64,000 nt of DNA from Paenibacillaceae bacterium GAS479 (GCA_900105225.1 LT629764.1:3179501-3243500), one strand, 5' to 3'; shown: positions 38,903-48,570, counted from the first letter of the stretch. Notes: generated by a model not told the origin, from the sequence alone. Made by a program: numbers and translations.

Positions 38903-40558
38903 TTGAATAAGTTTCCTTTTGAAACGAGAACAATCCATTCCTTAGTCAAAGTGTTTGCCGATGAGCCGTTGAATGCGGAGTCGTTCCAGCAAGCTTCGGC
39001 GCTGCTAAACGAGACGTATTCATTCCAGCTAGCCTACCGTTCGGACCGTCAGATCAAAAATGTTCGGGCCGAAGCAAAGAGCGCGCTGCCGGGCTCGGTG
39101 ACGATCCGAGAGATCGGCCTTGTGCCTGCAGATTTTCCAATTTACGCCGATCACGACGGCTTTCTGCTCCGCGACACTCCTGGCTTATACCCCGACCCTC
39201 TGTATCCGATTAACGACGGACTCGTTTGCCTGCCGAACCAATGGCGCGCGCTTTGGGTGACGGTAGAGCCGGACTCCGGTGCCGCTCCAGGCAGCTACGA
39301 CATCGCTCTTTCGCTGGAATCGGAAGAGGGCGAAACGCTTGGCGCGGCGAGCTTTAAGCTGGAGCTTCTGCCGGCATCGCTTCCGCCGCAGCGTCTCATC
39401 CATACGGAGTGGTTCCACACCGACTGCATCGCGACACACTACAATGTTGACGTATGGAGCGAAGAGCATTGGCGACTCGTGGAGAAGTTCGTTCGCACCG
39501 CCGTAAACAGTGGCATCAACATGCTGTTGACGCCTCTGTTCACGCCGCCGCTGGATACCCGGATCGGTGGAGAACGCCCGACTGTACAGCTCATTGATGT
39601 AGAAAAAAGCGGAAGCGTTTACAGCTTTGGCTTTGAACGGCTGCAGCGCTGGGTGAACATGGCGAGAGCAGCGGGCGTGGAGTATTTTGAGATGAGCCAT
39701 CTGTTTACGCAGTGGGGAGCCAAGCACGCGCCTAAAATTGTCGGAACGGTCAACGGCAGCGAAGAAAAGCTGTTTGGCTGGGAAACGGATGCGGCGGGCG
39801 ACGAATATGGCTCCTTTTTGGAGCAGTTGCTACCGGAGCTGGTCCAGTTTATCGAAGGTAACGGCCTGAAGGACATCGTTTATTTTCACGTATCCGATGA
39901 GCCGACGATGTATTCGATCGATTCATATCGCTCGGCCAGCGAATTGCTCCAGCGACATATTAAGGGCTTTAAAGTGTTCGACGCGCTCTCGGAATACGAG
40001 TTCTATGAGCAGGGCCTTGTGCCGATTCCGGTCCCGGCCAACAATCACATCGAGCCGTTCCTCGAACACGGCGTAGAGAATTTGTGGACTTATTACTGCT
40101 GCGTTCAGTATAAGGGCGTAGCCAACCGATTTTTTGCATTTCCGTCCGTCCGCAGCCGGATTCTTGGTATGCAGCTATATAAGTACAACATCGCGGGTTT
40201 TCTGCAGTGGGGGTATAACTTCTGGTATTCGCAGTATTCCACCAAGGCGATTGATCCTTTCCGCGTCACGGACGCGGACGGAAGCTTCCCTGCGGGCGAC
40301 GCATTCATCGTTTATCCTGGCCCGGACGGACCGTTGGAATCGCTTCGGTTGCAGGTTATGCGCGAAGCGCTGCAGGACCTGCGGGCGCTGCAAGGGCTGG
40401 AGCAGCGTATCGGTCGCGCGGCCGTAATGGAGCTGCTGGAGGAGGGACTGGACAGCCCGTTGACGTTCAGTTCTTATCCTCAGGAGGCGGACTGGTTACT
40501 TCGCAAGCGGGAACAGATTAACCATAAGCTGGCGAAAGTGTCCGAACTCGCAACTTAA
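38903..40558 (+). CDS. DUF4091-domain protein (glycoside hydrolase-like)
   Basis: 551 residues. It begins with a TTG start after GGGGGAGAAG (position 38903). The N-terminal ~160 residues form a beta-rich domain (ALWVTVEPDSGAAPGSYDIAL), then a TIM-barrel-like part (RLIHTEWFHTDCIATHYNVDVW; YFHVSDEPTMYSIDSYRSA) and the DUF4091 end (LQWGYNFWYSQYSTKAIDPF, YPGPDGPLESLRLQVMREALQDLRAL). The DEP motif may hold the catalytic acids. There is no signal peptide, so it probably acts in the cytosol. The substrate is unknown; relatives are placed near glycoside hydrolases. It stands alone, followed by a terminator. Confidence 0.78.
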   Translation: MNKFPFETRTIHSLVKVFADEPLNAESFQQASALLNETYSFQLAYRSDRQIKNVRAEAKSALPGSVTIREIGLVPADFPIYADHDGFLLRDTPGLYPDPLYPINDGLVCLPNQWRALWVTVEPDSGAAPGSYDIALSLESEEGETLGAASFKLELLPASLPPQRLIHTEWFHTDCIATHYNVDVWSEEHWRLVEKFVRTAVNSGINMLLTPLFTPPLDTRIGGERPTVQLIDVEKSGSVYSFGFERLQRWVNMARAAGVEYFEMSHLFTQWGAKHAPKIVGTVNGSEEKLFGWETDAAGDEYGSFLEQLLPELVQFIEGNGLKDIVYFHVSDEPTMYSIDSYRSASELLQRHIKGFKVFDALSEYEFYEQGLVPIPVPANNHIEPFLEHGVENLWTYYCCVQYKGVANRFFAFPSVRSRILGMQLYKYNIAGFLQWGYNFWYSQYSTKAIDPFRVTDADGSFPAGDAFIVYPGPDGPLESLRLQVMREALQDLRALQGLEQRIGRAAVMELLEEGLDSPLTFSSYPQEADWLLRKREQINHKLAKVSELAT

Positions 40559-40668
40559 GCGAAAGTAATTCCAGATCTGCAATGATAGACAGAGCGTTCT
40601 ATTCAAATCGCAGGGAAAGATGACGCAGACGATGACTAAAGCGTGTCCTAATTAGGCATAAACAAGCG

Positions 40669-40704
40669 AATCCCCCTCGGGCAACAACTCCGCCGAGGGG
40701 GATT
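40669..40704 (+). terminator. Terminator of the DUF4091 gene
   Basis: Perfect 12-bp stem AATCCCCCTCGG / CCGAGGGGGATT followed by TTGCG. Confidence 0.85.
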
Positions 40705-40812
40705 TTGCGTATCGTTGGTTAAATCGGGCTCTGCTACTAGGGTTGATAGCGTGCCCTTTCTTTCCCTAGTTTCATAAACTAGTTATATAAATCGGGTGAG
40801 AGAGGGTTTAAG

Positions 40813-41283
40813 ATGAATGATGAAAAAACAGGAAACATAAGTTCCGGCAAATACACAGTAGGACTAGTTCTTGTTTTGTTTATTTTGCTTGTTATAGTGA
40901 CCGGATTATTCGGAGGTAGTCGATCCGATGATCCGGTGCTGCCGCAGGGACTAACTCAAGGATTCGATATCGTTAATCAGAGCAGCGTAATTCTGACGCT
41001 CAGTCCGTTAACAGAAAGAAAGAATTTGGGTGTTCCTACAGATCCTCTTGTTCCCGGAGCAACGCATCGTTTTGAACTCGGTGTTACGCCTTTTTCCACA
41101 ACGAGCGCCCAAGTCGTATATATCGGATTAAATGAAACTATGGTAACGTTCACTCTCGTTAATCAATTCAATTGGTTAGCGCCATATGATTGGTATAACC
41201 CTTATATTAAAAATATTATGGCTAGCGGTCTCGTACGAGCAAGTGAGGTTAGAAGGGGGCTACTGAATATTTTAAATGCCTAA
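40813..41283 (+). CDS. Small membrane-anchored protein with YjcZ-like helix, copy B
   Basis: 156 residues. Helix VGLVLVLFILLVIVTGLF near residues 16-33, then an outside domain beginning GFDIVNQSSVILTLSPL. It is the paralogue of the protein at 36736-37200 and is encoded on the opposite strand ~3.6 kb away. Its last four nt overlap the end of the convergent ABC ATPase gene. GAGAGAGGG lies before the ATG. Function unknown; spore-surface placement is only a suggestion. Confidence 0.6.
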   Translation: MNDEKTGNISSGKYTVGLVLVLFILLVIVTGLFGGSRSDDPVLPQGLTQGFDIVNQSSVILTLSPLTERKNLGVPTDPLVPGATHRFELGVTPFSTTSAQVVYIGLNETMVTFTLVNQFNWLAPYDWYNPYIKNIMASGLVRASEVRRGLLNILNA

Positions 41284-41918
41284 TTCTTGTTCACTATCTT
41301 TTGATTTTGAATGATATATACATGGTCACACAGAATATCTATATCTTCCTGATTATGACTGGTTAAGATTACCGTTTTATTTTCATTTTTCATATTTAAC
41401 AGTAATTGACGCGTATGATTTACACTCTCACTATCCATCGCATTGAATGGTTCATCTAAGATAAGAACTTCTTGATTTTCCATAATAGCTTGAGCAAACG
41501 CAAGTTTTTGTTTCATACCTAACGAGTAATTTTTCACCTTTTGTTTAAGCTCAGGGCCCAATCCTACTTTTTTCATCGTTTCCATTATAACATGGTCATC
41601 AATAAGGTTAAGGATTCCGGCCCATCTTTTTAAATTCTCAAACCCTGTCTTATTCGCCAGATACCCTGGGCGATCAATGATTATACCAAAGTTCTTCGGA
41701 AAATCGGTGGACTTCCTTCGGTAGTCCGGATGGATGATAATTTCCCCCTGGTCTGGTCTCGTAAACCCGCATATCATTTTAAAAAAAACAGATTTACCGG
41801 AACCGTTCGGACCAACTAAACCATGAATTTTGCCCTTTTCAAAAGCAAGACTAACATTTTGGAACAGTACGTTTCCTTTAAAAGATTTGCTTACTCGATC
41901 GACTTCAATGATGTTCAT
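41280..41918 (-). CDS. ABC transporter ATPase
   Basis: 212 residues. Walker A GPNGSGKS, signature YSLGMKQKLAFAQAI, Walker B VLILDEPFNAMD and the switch His in ILTSHNQED. Its short length and the C-terminus without extra domains resemble ATPases of ABC-2 type exporters and peptide-immunity systems. AAGGAGG precedes the ATG. It is the last gene of a leftward operon with two membrane proteins. The operon is AT-rich relative to its flanks, suggesting transfer. Confidence 0.88.
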   Translation of the reverse strand: MNIIEVDRVSKSFKGNVLFQNVSLAFEKGKIHGLVGPNGSGKSVFFKMICGFTRPDQGEIIIHPDYRRKSTDFPKNFGIIIDRPGYLANKTGFENLKRWAGILNLIDDHVIMETMKKVGLGPELKQKVKNYSLGMKQKLAFAQAIMENQEVLILDEPFNAMDSESVNHTRQLLLNMKNENKTVILTSHNQEDIDILCDHVYIIQNQKIVNKN

Positions 41919-41932
41919 AATGCCTCCTTAAG

Positions 41933-43432
41933 CTAAAGCGTTTTTTTATTCCGTATCAGATACATAATCACAGATGCCTCCAAAATAGAAAATACGAATA
42001 GAATTAGGGACAGATACAAAATCGTGTCTGGTTTCCCTGTTATATACCCGAAACTATTCAACCCCACCGGAACAATAGAAGAGAGATCCCTAGATAACCA
42101 TCCCAAAAAAACGAAAGCTGCTAAGGTTAACACCTGATTTTTGATTTCCTTGGTCAGTAACATAACAATTAATGTGATGAATACATAATTAAGAATTTGT
42201 AAAAATCCGTTAACAAAGAAATGGTAAATTACTTGCCATAACGGTGTACTTTCTTTAATTGTTATTAATAATTGTAAAGATAGACCCCCAGAAAGCCCAA
42301 CTGCAATAGTAATCACAAAAAGTAGAAGCAAAAATTTGATGATGGATACCATCATTCGAGCCATGAAGTTCTTTGCCCACATGTTAAACGACGAATACCT
42401 GATAATGTCGTAATAGTAGGGGCCTGAGAAGAATTCGGTGAGTTCGACCATAACTAAGTAAGCAAATCCGATGAAAACAATAGTATAGAATAAAACGAAA
42501 AGAATCATGGGATTTTCAGAATAGCCTATAAATCTTTGGAATAATAAATCCCACACGGTATGCGGCTCCAAGCCATAGTTCAAGACAGGGGTTGCAAGGC
42601 CAAATAGCAAGAGCAATCCGTAAACGGACTCTTTTTTGCGGGCAGCGAATATGGAAGGGATTCTTTTATATCGGCCGCTTTTAAGAACATCTATAACGAA
42701 TATCAAAAAAATCGAAAAGGCTGCTAAAACTGTTACACCCACCCAAATAGACGTAAATGTCTCAAAGGCCGGATAAAAGGAAGTGTAATTGTATATTGTG
42801 AACCAGTTCCCCTTTGGGAAAAATTTAAAGGATACAACAATATAAATGAACAGCACAAATGAATAAATACCCATCCCCAATATCGTGGGCTTAATTGCGC
42901 ATACAAACGAAGTCAGAATGGATAGGGATAACAAGGAAAATGTTAAAAGAACCAACTGAATAAGTAGAATTTGTGCCGGTGTATATCCCGTTGCCCTATA
43001 AACATAAATAATTTCGTTATAGGTGATATTATTCACCCCGTATGGGCTCCAATCCCACGAAAAGGGGAGGTCTAGCGTTAGAATCAAACCAACTGTCGTC
43101 CACAGTGCGATCAAAACAACCAGCGCCGGCAGCGACTTTGAAACCATAAAGATCATCCAACGGCGATAATTTTTTAGCCTGAGCAGTAGTAAATTATCGA
43201 AAGCCTGTAACGAGCTATAACTGCTATAGAAAATCCAGAAAGGTAGTACAATAAAAATGGTTAACCTGGAATGGGTCATGAAGTTCAATAAGTAATCCCA
43301 TTTATTGATTTCCAACTCATAAGCTGCCGCAACACTTAGCAGTTCAATTCGTTCCATATAACCGACGCCGTAAAAAATTAAAACCAATGCGATCGACTTC
43401 CAGGTTAACAACTCGTCAGACACGGATTTCAT
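41933..43432 (-). CDS. Polytopic membrane protein, ABC transporter subunit (larger)
   Basis: 499 residues with roughly a dozen hydrophobic segments (for example FVCAIKPTILGMGIYSFVLF, LILFVFSILEASVIMYL). No signature of a named permease family is recognised. Its ATG overlaps the stop of the upstream membrane gene (ATGA), and the ATPase gene follows after 14 nt, so it is the probable transmembrane partner of that ATPase. Codon use is AT-rich like its partners. Confidence 0.65.
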   Translation of the reverse strand: MKSVSDELLTWKSIALVLIFYGVGYMERIELLSVAAAYELEINKWDYLLNFMTHSRLTIFIVLPFWIFYSSYSSLQAFDNLLLLRLKNYRRWMIFMVSKSLPALVVLIALWTTVGLILTLDLPFSWDWSPYGVNNITYNEIIYVYRATGYTPAQILLIQLVLLTFSLLSLSILTSFVCAIKPTILGMGIYSFVLFIYIVVSFKFFPKGNWFTIYNYTSFYPAFETFTSIWVGVTVLAAFSIFLIFVIDVLKSGRYKRIPSIFAARKKESVYGLLLLFGLATPVLNYGLEPHTVWDLLFQRFIGYSENPMILFVLFYTIVFIGFAYLVMVELTEFFSGPYYYDIIRYSSFNMWAKNFMARMMVSIIKFLLLLFVITIAVGLSGGLSLQLLITIKESTPLWQVIYHFFVNGFLQILNYVFITLIVMLLTKEIKNQVLTLAAFVFLGWLSRDLSSIVPVGLNSFGYITGKPDTILYLSLILFVFSILEASVIMYLIRNKKTL

Positions 43433-44235
43433 GTTAACTGATCCAATCTATTCCTGTTAACTTTGAAACTAAAATATTGTAAAGCGAAGATAAGAATTAA
43501 TAAGGACGCAGGCACCAAAAGGATAGTCATGGATATTTGCTTATAACCGAACGGGAATACGGAAAAAATGAATTGATAAGGCAATGAGAAAAGAGCGCCT
43601 AAAATAAACGAACCACAATAGTAGATCAATACAGGGATTGACAATGCGACAAACTGGTTTCTAATAAACAATAAAAACATGAATCCAATAGAAGTATAGC
43701 AGACCGCGTTGATCCCAACCCATAGTGAATATAAAAGCCCGTATGTGATTTCTCCGTAACGAAGTATTTGAGTAAATGTATATCTCGTAAATTGATCTTC
43801 AGTAATGGTTGTCTCATTCAGGCCATAGTCATAAAAATTCATTTGGATGAGACCTAAAGCGGGAAGGATATAGTATGCAATCACAAAACAAGAAAACATA
43901 AACAAAAATACAGTTATGAAGGTTAATAATGCATTGGATATAAATTTACTTTTTAAATAAGTTTCAATAGGTACTCTCGTTCTTGTGTATACATGAAATC
44001 TATTCTTTATCTCTCCGGAAAATAAGGACAAGTAGATAAAAGTGATTATAAAAGGGAAAATCATAGAAATTAAATTCTCCAATATAAAAAAATAAAAGTC
44101 CAGTGAATCTCTAAATACGTAGTCGCCCGCCCTCCAAACGGAAAAAGCAACAACCGATGCCAAAAACAAAGCGAATATCGTTACAAAACCGATGGAGCAT
44201 CTTTCTTTGATGTTTTCAATAATCAAACGCTTCAA
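43429..44235 (-). CDS. Membrane protein, ABC transporter subunit (smaller)
   Basis: 268 residues with about six membrane segments. The start is TTG at 44235, with AGGGGAT ~8 nt upstream. The plan (first helix from residue ~17, large loop, ending in LLILIFALQYFSF) is that of ABC-2 type permeases such as those for antibiotics or peptides. It is the first gene of the three-gene leftward operon. Cargo cannot be inferred, but the divergent exported peptide 280 nt away is a candidate. Confidence 0.6.
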   Translation of the reverse strand: MKRLIIENIKERCSIGFVTIFALFLASVVAFSVWRAGDYVFRDSLDFYFFILENLISMIFPFIITFIYLSLFSGEIKNRFHVYTRTRVPIETYLKSKFISNALLTFITVFLFMFSCFVIAYYILPALGLIQMNFYDYGLNETTITEDQFTRYTFTQILRYGEITYGLLYSLWVGINAVCYTSIGFMFLLFIRNQFVALSIPVLIYYCGSFILGALFSLPYQFIFSVFPFGYKQISMTILLVPASLLILIFALQYFSFKVNRNRLDQLT

Positions 44236-44514
44236 AATAAAATCCCCTCGCTTCGCTGTAGAATCTAAGGAGTTTCGTGACTCTCCCGCTTCTAAAAACA
44301 GGTTCTGGAAGGTGCACTATAATCACTCGTCGTCGAATACTTGATCCCTTCCCCGACTTACTGTGTTTTAAAGATATTTCGATTTCCCTATCAAAGTGAG
44401 CAACAATATGTATTATAACATGTAATTTTTTGATATAAAGTCTCTTTTTTTCAAATTATGTATATAATAAGACTCTAATTAAATGCATTATAAAATATGG
44501 AAAGTTGATGAAAG

Positions 44515-44613
44515 TTGAAGAAGATTGCGTTAGTTTTACTCGGTGGGGCTTTGCTGTTGGCAGGAAGCGTTAATGTATTTGCAGGCACTTCGTGGGAAAT
44601 AGACTCGCACTGA
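44515..44613 (+). CDS. Putative 32-residue exported peptide
   Basis: From TTG: a complete signal peptide (MKKIALVLLGGALLLAGSVNVFA) followed by only nine residues, GTSWEIDSH. GGAAAG lies 10-15 nt upstream and a TATAAT box at 44463-44468. It could be a very small secreted peptide or the remnant of a longer secreted protein cut off after the signal. The sharp end directly after a good cleavage site makes either possible. It is divergent from the AT-rich ABC operon. Confidence 0.4.
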   Translation: MKKIALVLLGGALLLAGSVNVFAGTSWEIDSH

Positions 44614-44820
44614 TTGAAATTGTTGCTGTATGTTTTAAAAATCGATTTTGATAACGGCCTATTTTTCTGTTGATTCGTTATGAACATATGTAACGCTTTT
44701 GTTAATTGATTGGGGCAAAAAACGGCAGCCTGCGAGAGCCCGCTTTACGATAACGAGGACGCTATCGGTGGTCAGCGGAGCGGGGAACAATAGCATGCGG
44801 GAATCCGCAGCACAAAAAAA

Positions 44821-44850
44821 CAGGCTCTTGCGCAGCGCGCAAGGGCCTGT
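44821..44850 (-). terminator. Terminator of the PAP2 phosphatase gene
   Basis: A 13-bp stem (CAGGCTCTTGCGC / GCGCAAGGGCCTG, one U-G pair) with an eight-T run on the minus strand. Confidence 0.85.
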
Positions 44851-44870
44851 TTCTTAGTTCATTGTTTCCG

Positions 44871-45518
44871 TCAAGGAAATGAGGTGTTGTAGGTGTTTCC
44901 ACGCCTCGCGGCGTTTCCGTCCGAGCGGGCGAGATACGCTCCGGCTACAGCGACGCAAGCGAGACCAGCTGCGTAGCCGGCCAAAATGTCGGTGGCGTAA
45001 TGCACGCCGAAGTATAACCTGGCGTAACCGGTCACGGCAATAAAAAGCGTGCAGACAAGCACAGCTGTCAGCCGTACCGCCCAGGATCGGGCATAGCTCC
45101 AAATGATTAGCGCTAGCATGCCGTACAGCGCCATCGCGGTCATGGCGTGACCACTAGGAAAGCTATAGCCGCCAACGTCAAGCCATCCTTCATGCACCGG
45201 ACGTTCGCGTGCAAACAGCAGCTTGAGCCCGTAGTTCAGCAGCAGGGCGGCGGCGACAGTTCCGATAATTGCGAATGCTTCCCTGCGCAGCCGCAGCAGC
45301 CAGAATATTGCGGAAGCCGTCAGTGTTACGGTAGCGGCTCCGATTGTTGACGCTAGAATATTGAATGGCTGCAGCAGCCAGCTCGGCTGATCGCCAGCTT
45401 TAAGGCTCCATGTCTCACGAATGATCTCGTCCAAAGATGTCGTTCCAGTTTGCGGCACCCACCAAACAATGCCCAGAAAGAGCAGGGTGGACGCAGCCGC
45501 TATACTCCATGCTTTCAT
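44871..45518 (-). CDS. PAP2-family membrane phosphatase
   Basis: 215 residues with five to six membrane segments. The three phosphatase motifs are KLLFARERP (KX6RP), PSGH in YSFPSGHAMT and GYARLYFGVHYATDILAG (RX5HX3D). The family dephosphorylates undecaprenyl pyrophosphate, phosphatidic acid or phosphatidylglycerol phosphate outside the membrane. It is monocistronic. Which lipid is used cannot be decided. Confidence 0.88.
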   Translation of the reverse strand: MKAWSIAAASTLLFLGIVWWVPQTGTTSLDEIIRETWSLKAGDQPSWLLQPFNILASTIGAATVTLTASAIFWLLRLRREAFAIIGTVAAALLLNYGLKLLFARERPVHEGWLDVGGYSFPSGHAMTAMALYGMLALIIWSYARSWAVRLTAVLVCTLFIAVTGYARLYFGVHYATDILAGYAAGLACVAVAGAYLARSDGNAARRGNTYNTSFP

Positions 45519-45811
45519 GCCAAATACCAGCCTTTCTTATGTGAGTCATAATAATTATGGCATTATACCATGATTAAAGAGGGGCAGGGCATTGGTACCA
45601 TAAGATACTAGGATAAGGACCGATAGAAAGAGCCGATATGAAATTTGAATCCGGCAGCGCGTCTTTAAAGTTGACAGTCCGCTAACGGAGTCAGCATAAT
45701 TAAATTGGCAGATGTTTGAAATGAAATTCATAATACAACCGATAGTGCAGGCTTTCACAGGATTGAGAATACGGAGCAATGTGGGCACAAGATTTTAATT
45801 TCGGAGGAGAA

Positions 45812-45991
45812 ATGGACATGCCAGAAAAGCAAGTTCCACGCTGGGCTTTTCTACTCGTCGGCGCAATCATAATACTGATCATAACAAGCAGCGTTTTTGC
45901 CATATATGCCTTAAGCCAGCCGAAAGAGGGCGAGTCGAAGCAGACAGGCGCAATAGAGCAGCGGATTATGGGATCTGAGTACTGGATCTGA
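45812..45991 (+). CDS. Small single-pass membrane protein
   Basis: 59 residues from ATG 45812, or 57 from ATG 45818, both following CGGAGGAG at 45802-45809. One helix (WAFLLVGAIIILIITSSVFAIYAL) with a short charged tail. No family recognised. The end is marked by a small direct duplication (GGATCTGAGTACTGGATCTGAGTACTG). It stands alone between the phosphatase and the amylase. Confidence 0.5.
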   Translation: MDMPEKQVPRWAFLLVGAIIILIITSSVFAIYALSQPKEGESKQTGAIEQRIMGSEYWI

Positions 45992-46351
45992 GTACTGAAT
46001 TTGAAGTACTGCGAATAAAGAGCTTGCATTACATAGTCAGCTCATTGCATGAATAATATTGTCGTTCTCTGCAGATTTCCCTACTTTTGGGAGATCTGTT
46101 TTTGATTTTTTGTAAGTCCGACGAATGGCCTAGAGCTCAATTTAACGAGTGACCTCGAATGCAGTTCCAACAAATAACCGAGAGTATGAAGCAACATTGA
46201 TCCGAAGGAGCGAGCATGAACTAGGAACTAGGAACCAGTAATGCAAACCGAATCGGCTCAGCGTATATTCTAACCATTCCATAGAGTCTTAGACCGAGAC
46301 CGTGATTGAAGTCATCAATCAAACATGTGGAAAGATTCGACAATTTTTTTG

Positions 46352-46603
46352 TTGACAGTCTATGCAAAGGTTTGCATAATGGGAGATGCGAGATCATGCA
46401 AGCGTTTGCATCTAGTGAATACTCTGGTCTTGCAATGGGCAAACCCGTGTCGACGGAGCAGCCAATCAGATTCTACTAGACAGCGATTCCGTAACGTACC
46501 AGATCTGTCCCGGTGGCAAGTCAACAGCGCACGCAGCATCGAAAATAGGAGGTGGGGAACCGCAAACAAACTTGGAATTCAGTTTGATTTGTAAGCGTTA
46601 ACA
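46352..46603 (+). promoter_or_regulatory. Amylase promoter with LacI-type and CcpA (cre) operators
   Basis: TTGACA (46352-46357) and CATAAT (46375-46380) with 17-nt spacing. A perfect palindrome TATGCAAAGGTTTGCATA (46361-46378) covers the spacer. ATGCAAGCGTTTGCA (46396-46410) and TTGTAAGCGTTAACA (46589-46603) both fit the cre consensus WTGNAANCGNWNNCW. This predicts glucose repression by CcpA and a second LacI-type regulator. The mRNA leader would be ~285 nt. The rest of 45992-46351 shows nothing I can name. Confidence 0.78.
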
Positions 46604-46674
46604 ATAAGCCTCATGACGGAATGTCCATCTGCTTGCAAATTGTACTTGCCCTTACTTTGAGAGGAGAATAATTC

Positions 46675-48438
46675 ATGTCCCAAAAAAATCAAAAAATTAA
46701 GCCACGCTGGAGCATACTGCTCGCTGGCGCCGTTCTGCTGCAAACAATAGCCGGAGCCGGTTATGCCGCATATAACGGGAAAAGCTTCATAGGTACGGCA
46801 TCTGCCGCGGAAAGCAGTGCTTTACCGGCAGCAACGAAGGACGGGGTTATTTTCCATGCGTGGAACTGGTCCTTCGACAACATCAAAGCGAATCTGCCCG
46901 CCATTGCGGCCGCAGGCTTCAAATCCATCCAGACTTCGCCGATCCAAGGCAATAAAGAGGCTGCAACTGCAGGCAGCAATTGGTGGGTACTGTACCAGCC
47001 TACGAACTTCACCATTGGAAACACGCAGCTAGGCACGCGGGAGCAATTTAGGCAGATGAATGCGGAAGCAGACAAATACGGCATCAGCATCATCGTTGAT
47101 GTGGTCGCGAATCATACCGGTAATGCGGGCGGAGGCAATCTTACATACACGCCTGCAACCAATGTAGATCCTACTATCCTCAATAATCAATTTTTCTGGC
47201 ATGAAAAAAGAGGCATCGAGAACTGGGATGACCGCTGGCAGGTAACGCAGTGGGGCATCGGTCTGCCGGATCTCAACACCTCCAATCAGGAGCTGCAGGA
47301 TAAAATCATCGCATTCCTCAACGACGCGGTCGCCCTTGGCGCAGACGGATTCCGTTTTGATGCGGCGAAACATATCGAGCTTCCGGAGGATCCGGCCGGC
47401 TCGAACTTCTGGACTCGGGTGCTAGGTTCGCTGAACAACAAAGATAAGCTGTACAACTACGGTGAAATACTGCAGGGCGGTGCTGATAATATTGCCGGAT
47501 ATGCGAATCACATGAACGTAACCGCTTCGAAATACGGTGAAGAAGTCCGTTTGGCGGTTGGTTTCGGCGGCAATGTGAATGTCGGTCTGGCTCAGCCTTT
47601 CCTCGCGGGCAATGTAAATCCATCTAAGCTCGTTACCTGGGTAGAATCCCATGATACTTATGCCAATGACAGCAGTGAGTCCACGGCTATGACCGATTAT
47701 CAGTTGAAAATGGGCTGGGCGCTCATCGCGGCACGGGCTCAAACGACTTCGCTCTTCTTCGATCGTCCGGCTGGCACTGGCAAATTCGGCAGCAACCTGG
47801 GCGCAACCGGCAAGGGATTGTGGAAGGACGGCGATATCATCGCGGTCAACAAATTCCATAACGCTATGGCTGCAGAGGGTGAATACCTGAGAACTCAGGG
47901 CAACCAAACGATGCTGATTGAGCGTGGCACGAAGGGCATGGTCATCGTCAATCTGGGCGGAAATATGCAAATCAACTCTGTCACGAATATGGCAAACGGC
48001 ACTTATACGAATAAAGCTTCAGGAGGAGGCAGCTTCACCGTTGCGAATGGCCGTATTACCGGCAGTCTGGGTGCTGGAAAGATAGCTGTGTTGTACAACG
48101 ATCCTAATACCATTGCAACTCCAACACCGCCTGCTCAGAATCTTGTGAATGTCACCTTTACGATTCAGAATGCTACAACTGTTATGGGTCAAAATGTTTA
48201 CATTTCCGGCAGCATTCCTGAGCTGGGTAGCTGGGATGTAAGCAAAGCGATTGGTCCAGGCTCTTCCGCCTCTTATCCGACTTGGACGGTAACCGCCCAG
48301 CTTCCAGCGGGAACGGTAGTCCAATATAAAGCGCTCAAGAAGGACGCGAGCGGCAATGTCGTTTGGGAGAGCGGGGAGAACCGCAGCTACACTGTAAGCG
48401 CGTCGAACCCGAATGCAACATTTGCTTTTAGGCCGTAA
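46675..48438 (+). CDS. Secreted alpha-amylase (GH13) with C-terminal starch-binding module
   Basis: 587 residues. Signal peptide ~residues 1-45 (LLAGAVLLQTIAGAGYAA.., cleavage near SAAES). The GH13 barrel has DVVANHTGN, D229 in GFRFDAAKH, E264 in YNYGEILQG and D327 in WVESHDTYAND. After a short Pro/Thr linker the last ~95 residues are a CBM20 starch-binding module (VNVTFTIQNATTVMGQNVYI..IPELGSWD). It hydrolyses alpha-1,4 links in starch outside the cell. GAGAGGAG precedes the ATG. A terminator lies 106 nt after the stop. Confidence 0.93.
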   Translation: MSQKNQKIKPRWSILLAGAVLLQTIAGAGYAAYNGKSFIGTASAAESSALPAATKDGVIFHAWNWSFDNIKANLPAIAAAGFKSIQTSPIQGNKEAATAGSNWWVLYQPTNFTIGNTQLGTREQFRQMNAEADKYGISIIVDVVANHTGNAGGGNLTYTPATNVDPTILNNQFFWHEKRGIENWDDRWQVTQWGIGLPDLNTSNQELQDKIIAFLNDAVALGADGFRFDAAKHIELPEDPAGSNFWTRVLGSLNNKDKLYNYGEILQGGADNIAGYANHMNVTASKYGEEVRLAVGFGGNVNVGLAQPFLAGNVNPSKLVTWVESHDTYANDSSESTAMTDYQLKMGWALIAARAQTTSLFFDRPAGTGKFGSNLGATGKGLWKDGDIIAVNKFHNAMAAEGEYLRTQGNQTMLIERGTKGMVIVNLGGNMQINSVTNMANGTYTNKASGGGSFTVANGRITGSLGAGKIAVLYNDPNTIATPTPPAQNLVNVTFTIQNATTVMGQNVYISGSIPELGSWDVSKAIGPGSSASYPTWTVTAQLPAGTVVQYKALKKDASGNVVWESGENRSYTVSASNPNATFAFRP

Positions 48439-48543
48439 AACATTCGTGGTATAAATTATTTATGAATGGCACGAGACGGGCCTCAGCCGTTAAGACTTTG
48501 ATGTCCGTGTTGATGTAATTTATAGGCGAAGCAAACACGAGGA

Positions 48544-48570
48544 GGATGCCGATTATGGCATCCTTTTTTT
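48544..48570 (+). terminator. Terminator after the amylase gene
   Basis: GGATGCC / GGCATCC hairpin followed by seven T. The remaining 48571-48758 shows no gene. Confidence 0.85.

Noticed and set aside
44515-44613. Lactococcin 972-like leader with early stop
   Set aside because: AGTSW after the signal is suggestive, but nine residues are too few to assign a family.
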